Assembly (NCBI GenBank): GCA_023392995.1
Contig: JAEWMZ010000302.1
Location: forward strand, 1-13,504
Reading direction: 5' to 3'
DNA length: 13,504 nucleotides
DNA from: Bacillota bacterium
Lineage (GTDB): Bacteria; Bacillota; Clostridia; Lachnospirales; Lachnospiraceae
Both the position numbers and the translations under genes were made by a program. The notes under the pieces were generated by a model. The model saw only the letters and a list, made by a program, of their open reading frames with translations. It had not been told where the DNA came from and searched no databases. Shown piece by piece: positions 12,932 through 13,504 of this stretch (the first letter of the stretch is position 1; each line of letters opens with the position of its first letter).

Positions 12932-13504
12932 AACCGGATTCCGGAAGAATTTCGTTACAAACATGAGATATAGGAAACCCGCTCCAAGCCACAGAAAGCC
13001 TACGGTATGTGCATTCACACCCAGATTGATAAAGATCCAGAGGGTTACGATCAAACCGATAAAAGGACATATCAGATAATTCACTATCGCCTTTAATTTT
13101 GATATCTCAGCTCTCTTTGGATTCTTAAAGTAGTATCTTATGATCACCGTCATATTCAGCAGGATAAATCCAAACAATGCACCAAAGCTAACCAGTGTTG
13201 AGATTACCTCAAGAGAGAAGAATAAGGATATCGGTACAATTAAAACACCTACCAGGATAACAGATACATAGGGCGTCTGATATTTTTTACTGACATAGGA
13301 CAGCTGCCTTGGAAGCACCCCATCCCGTCCCATTGCAAACAGCACTCTGGCTACTGCGGTCTGGGAAGCCTGTGTTGTAGCAATACCGAAGGATAAAACT
13401 AATGTGATCGTAGTTAACACGGTAAGCCAGGTGCCTCCGACAAAGTTTACGATATCCAAAAATGCCGTATCCGGGTTTAGCTCCTGGTAATTCGGGTAAG
13501 CCAT
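12911..13504 (-). CDS. APC-family amino-acid/polyamine permease (C-terminal part, cut by the window edge)
   Basis: The visible 197 residues are the C-terminal part of an APC-superfamily transporter, whose full length is usually 440-500 residues. The sequence VLSFGIATTQASQTAVARVL, then FAMGRDGVLPRQLSYVSKKY and QTPYVSVILVG, is characteristic of the region around TM8-TM9. Hydrophobic segments follow at about 80-100, 101-122, 140-160 and 165-187. The ATG at 13504 only marks the window end and is probably an internal Met. The likely substrate is an amino acid or polyamine (the motif recalls PuuP-type importers), but this is not resolved. The last six codons (QLELN and stop) lie in the tandem repeat, so the C-terminus may have been rewritten by repeat expansion. 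Confidence 0.88.
   Translation of the reverse strand: MAYPNYQELNPDTAFLDIVNFVGGTWLTVLTTITLVLSFGIATTQASQTAVARVLFAMGRDGVLPRQLSYVSKKYQTPYVSVILVGVLIVPISLFFSLEVISTLVSFGALFGFILLNMTVIIRYYFKNPKRAEISKLKAIVNYLICPFIGLIVTLWIFINLGVNAHTVGFLWLGAGFLYLMFVTKFFRNPVPQLELN

Overview
The window looks like chromosomal DNA from a low-GC, anaerobic Firmicute of the Clostridia, most like the Lachnospiraceae. The base is inference from AT-rich spacers, strong GGAGG-type ribosome sites, some GTG/TTG starts, a DegV protein, a type 2 ArgC and an OhrR-like MarR regulator. No rRNA, tRNA, CRISPR array, phage gene or intact transposase was seen. Most genes lie on the minus strand.

Left part (1-2808). The window opens with the first 53 codons of a minus-strand gene resembling papain-fold/NlpC-P60-like hypothetical proteins. 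Next is a CinD/Frm2-like nitroreductase (minus). It is divergent from an OhrR-like MarR regulator and a downstream HD-domain hydrolase (plus). The two divergent promoters stand back to back with -35 boxes 9 bp apart, and OhrR-type half-sites (TAATTGTA/TACAATTA) overlap both -10 regions. This suggests a redox-controlled module. Two unrelated long imperfect palindromes (272-354 and 2666-2808) flank the module.

Middle (2809-6285, all minus). argC has a consensus promoter, an 18-bp palindrome over its -10 and a near-perfect ARG box next to its ribosome site. It is followed by a small protein of unknown function (start corrected to an internal ATG, with a clear terminator), a DegV lipid-binding protein, and a two-helix membrane protein with a C-terminal zinc ribbon.

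Surface and envelope block (6286-10359, all minus). There is a 742-residue secreted protein (signal peptide, Thr/Pro repeat linker, Big_3-like Ig domain, three FnIII domains, propeller-like C-terminus). Upstream of it lie a small four-helix membrane protein and an overlapping membrane-anchored phosphodiester glycosidase (NAGPA family). A 162-bp MITE-like element ends about 10 bp before the ribosome site of the glycosidase gene.

Right part (10360-13504). An AraC-type regulator is divergent from dapA. Direct repeats 21 bp apart overlap the araC-type promoter. After dapA come a second, shorter member of the MITE-like family, a strong terminator, and six-plus copies of a 33-34 bp tandem repeat that runs into the last codons of a convergent APC-family amino-acid permease, cut by the window edge. 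A third fragment of the dispersed repeat lies just after the nitroreductase stop, so the family has three members here, two of them beginning at CTAG.
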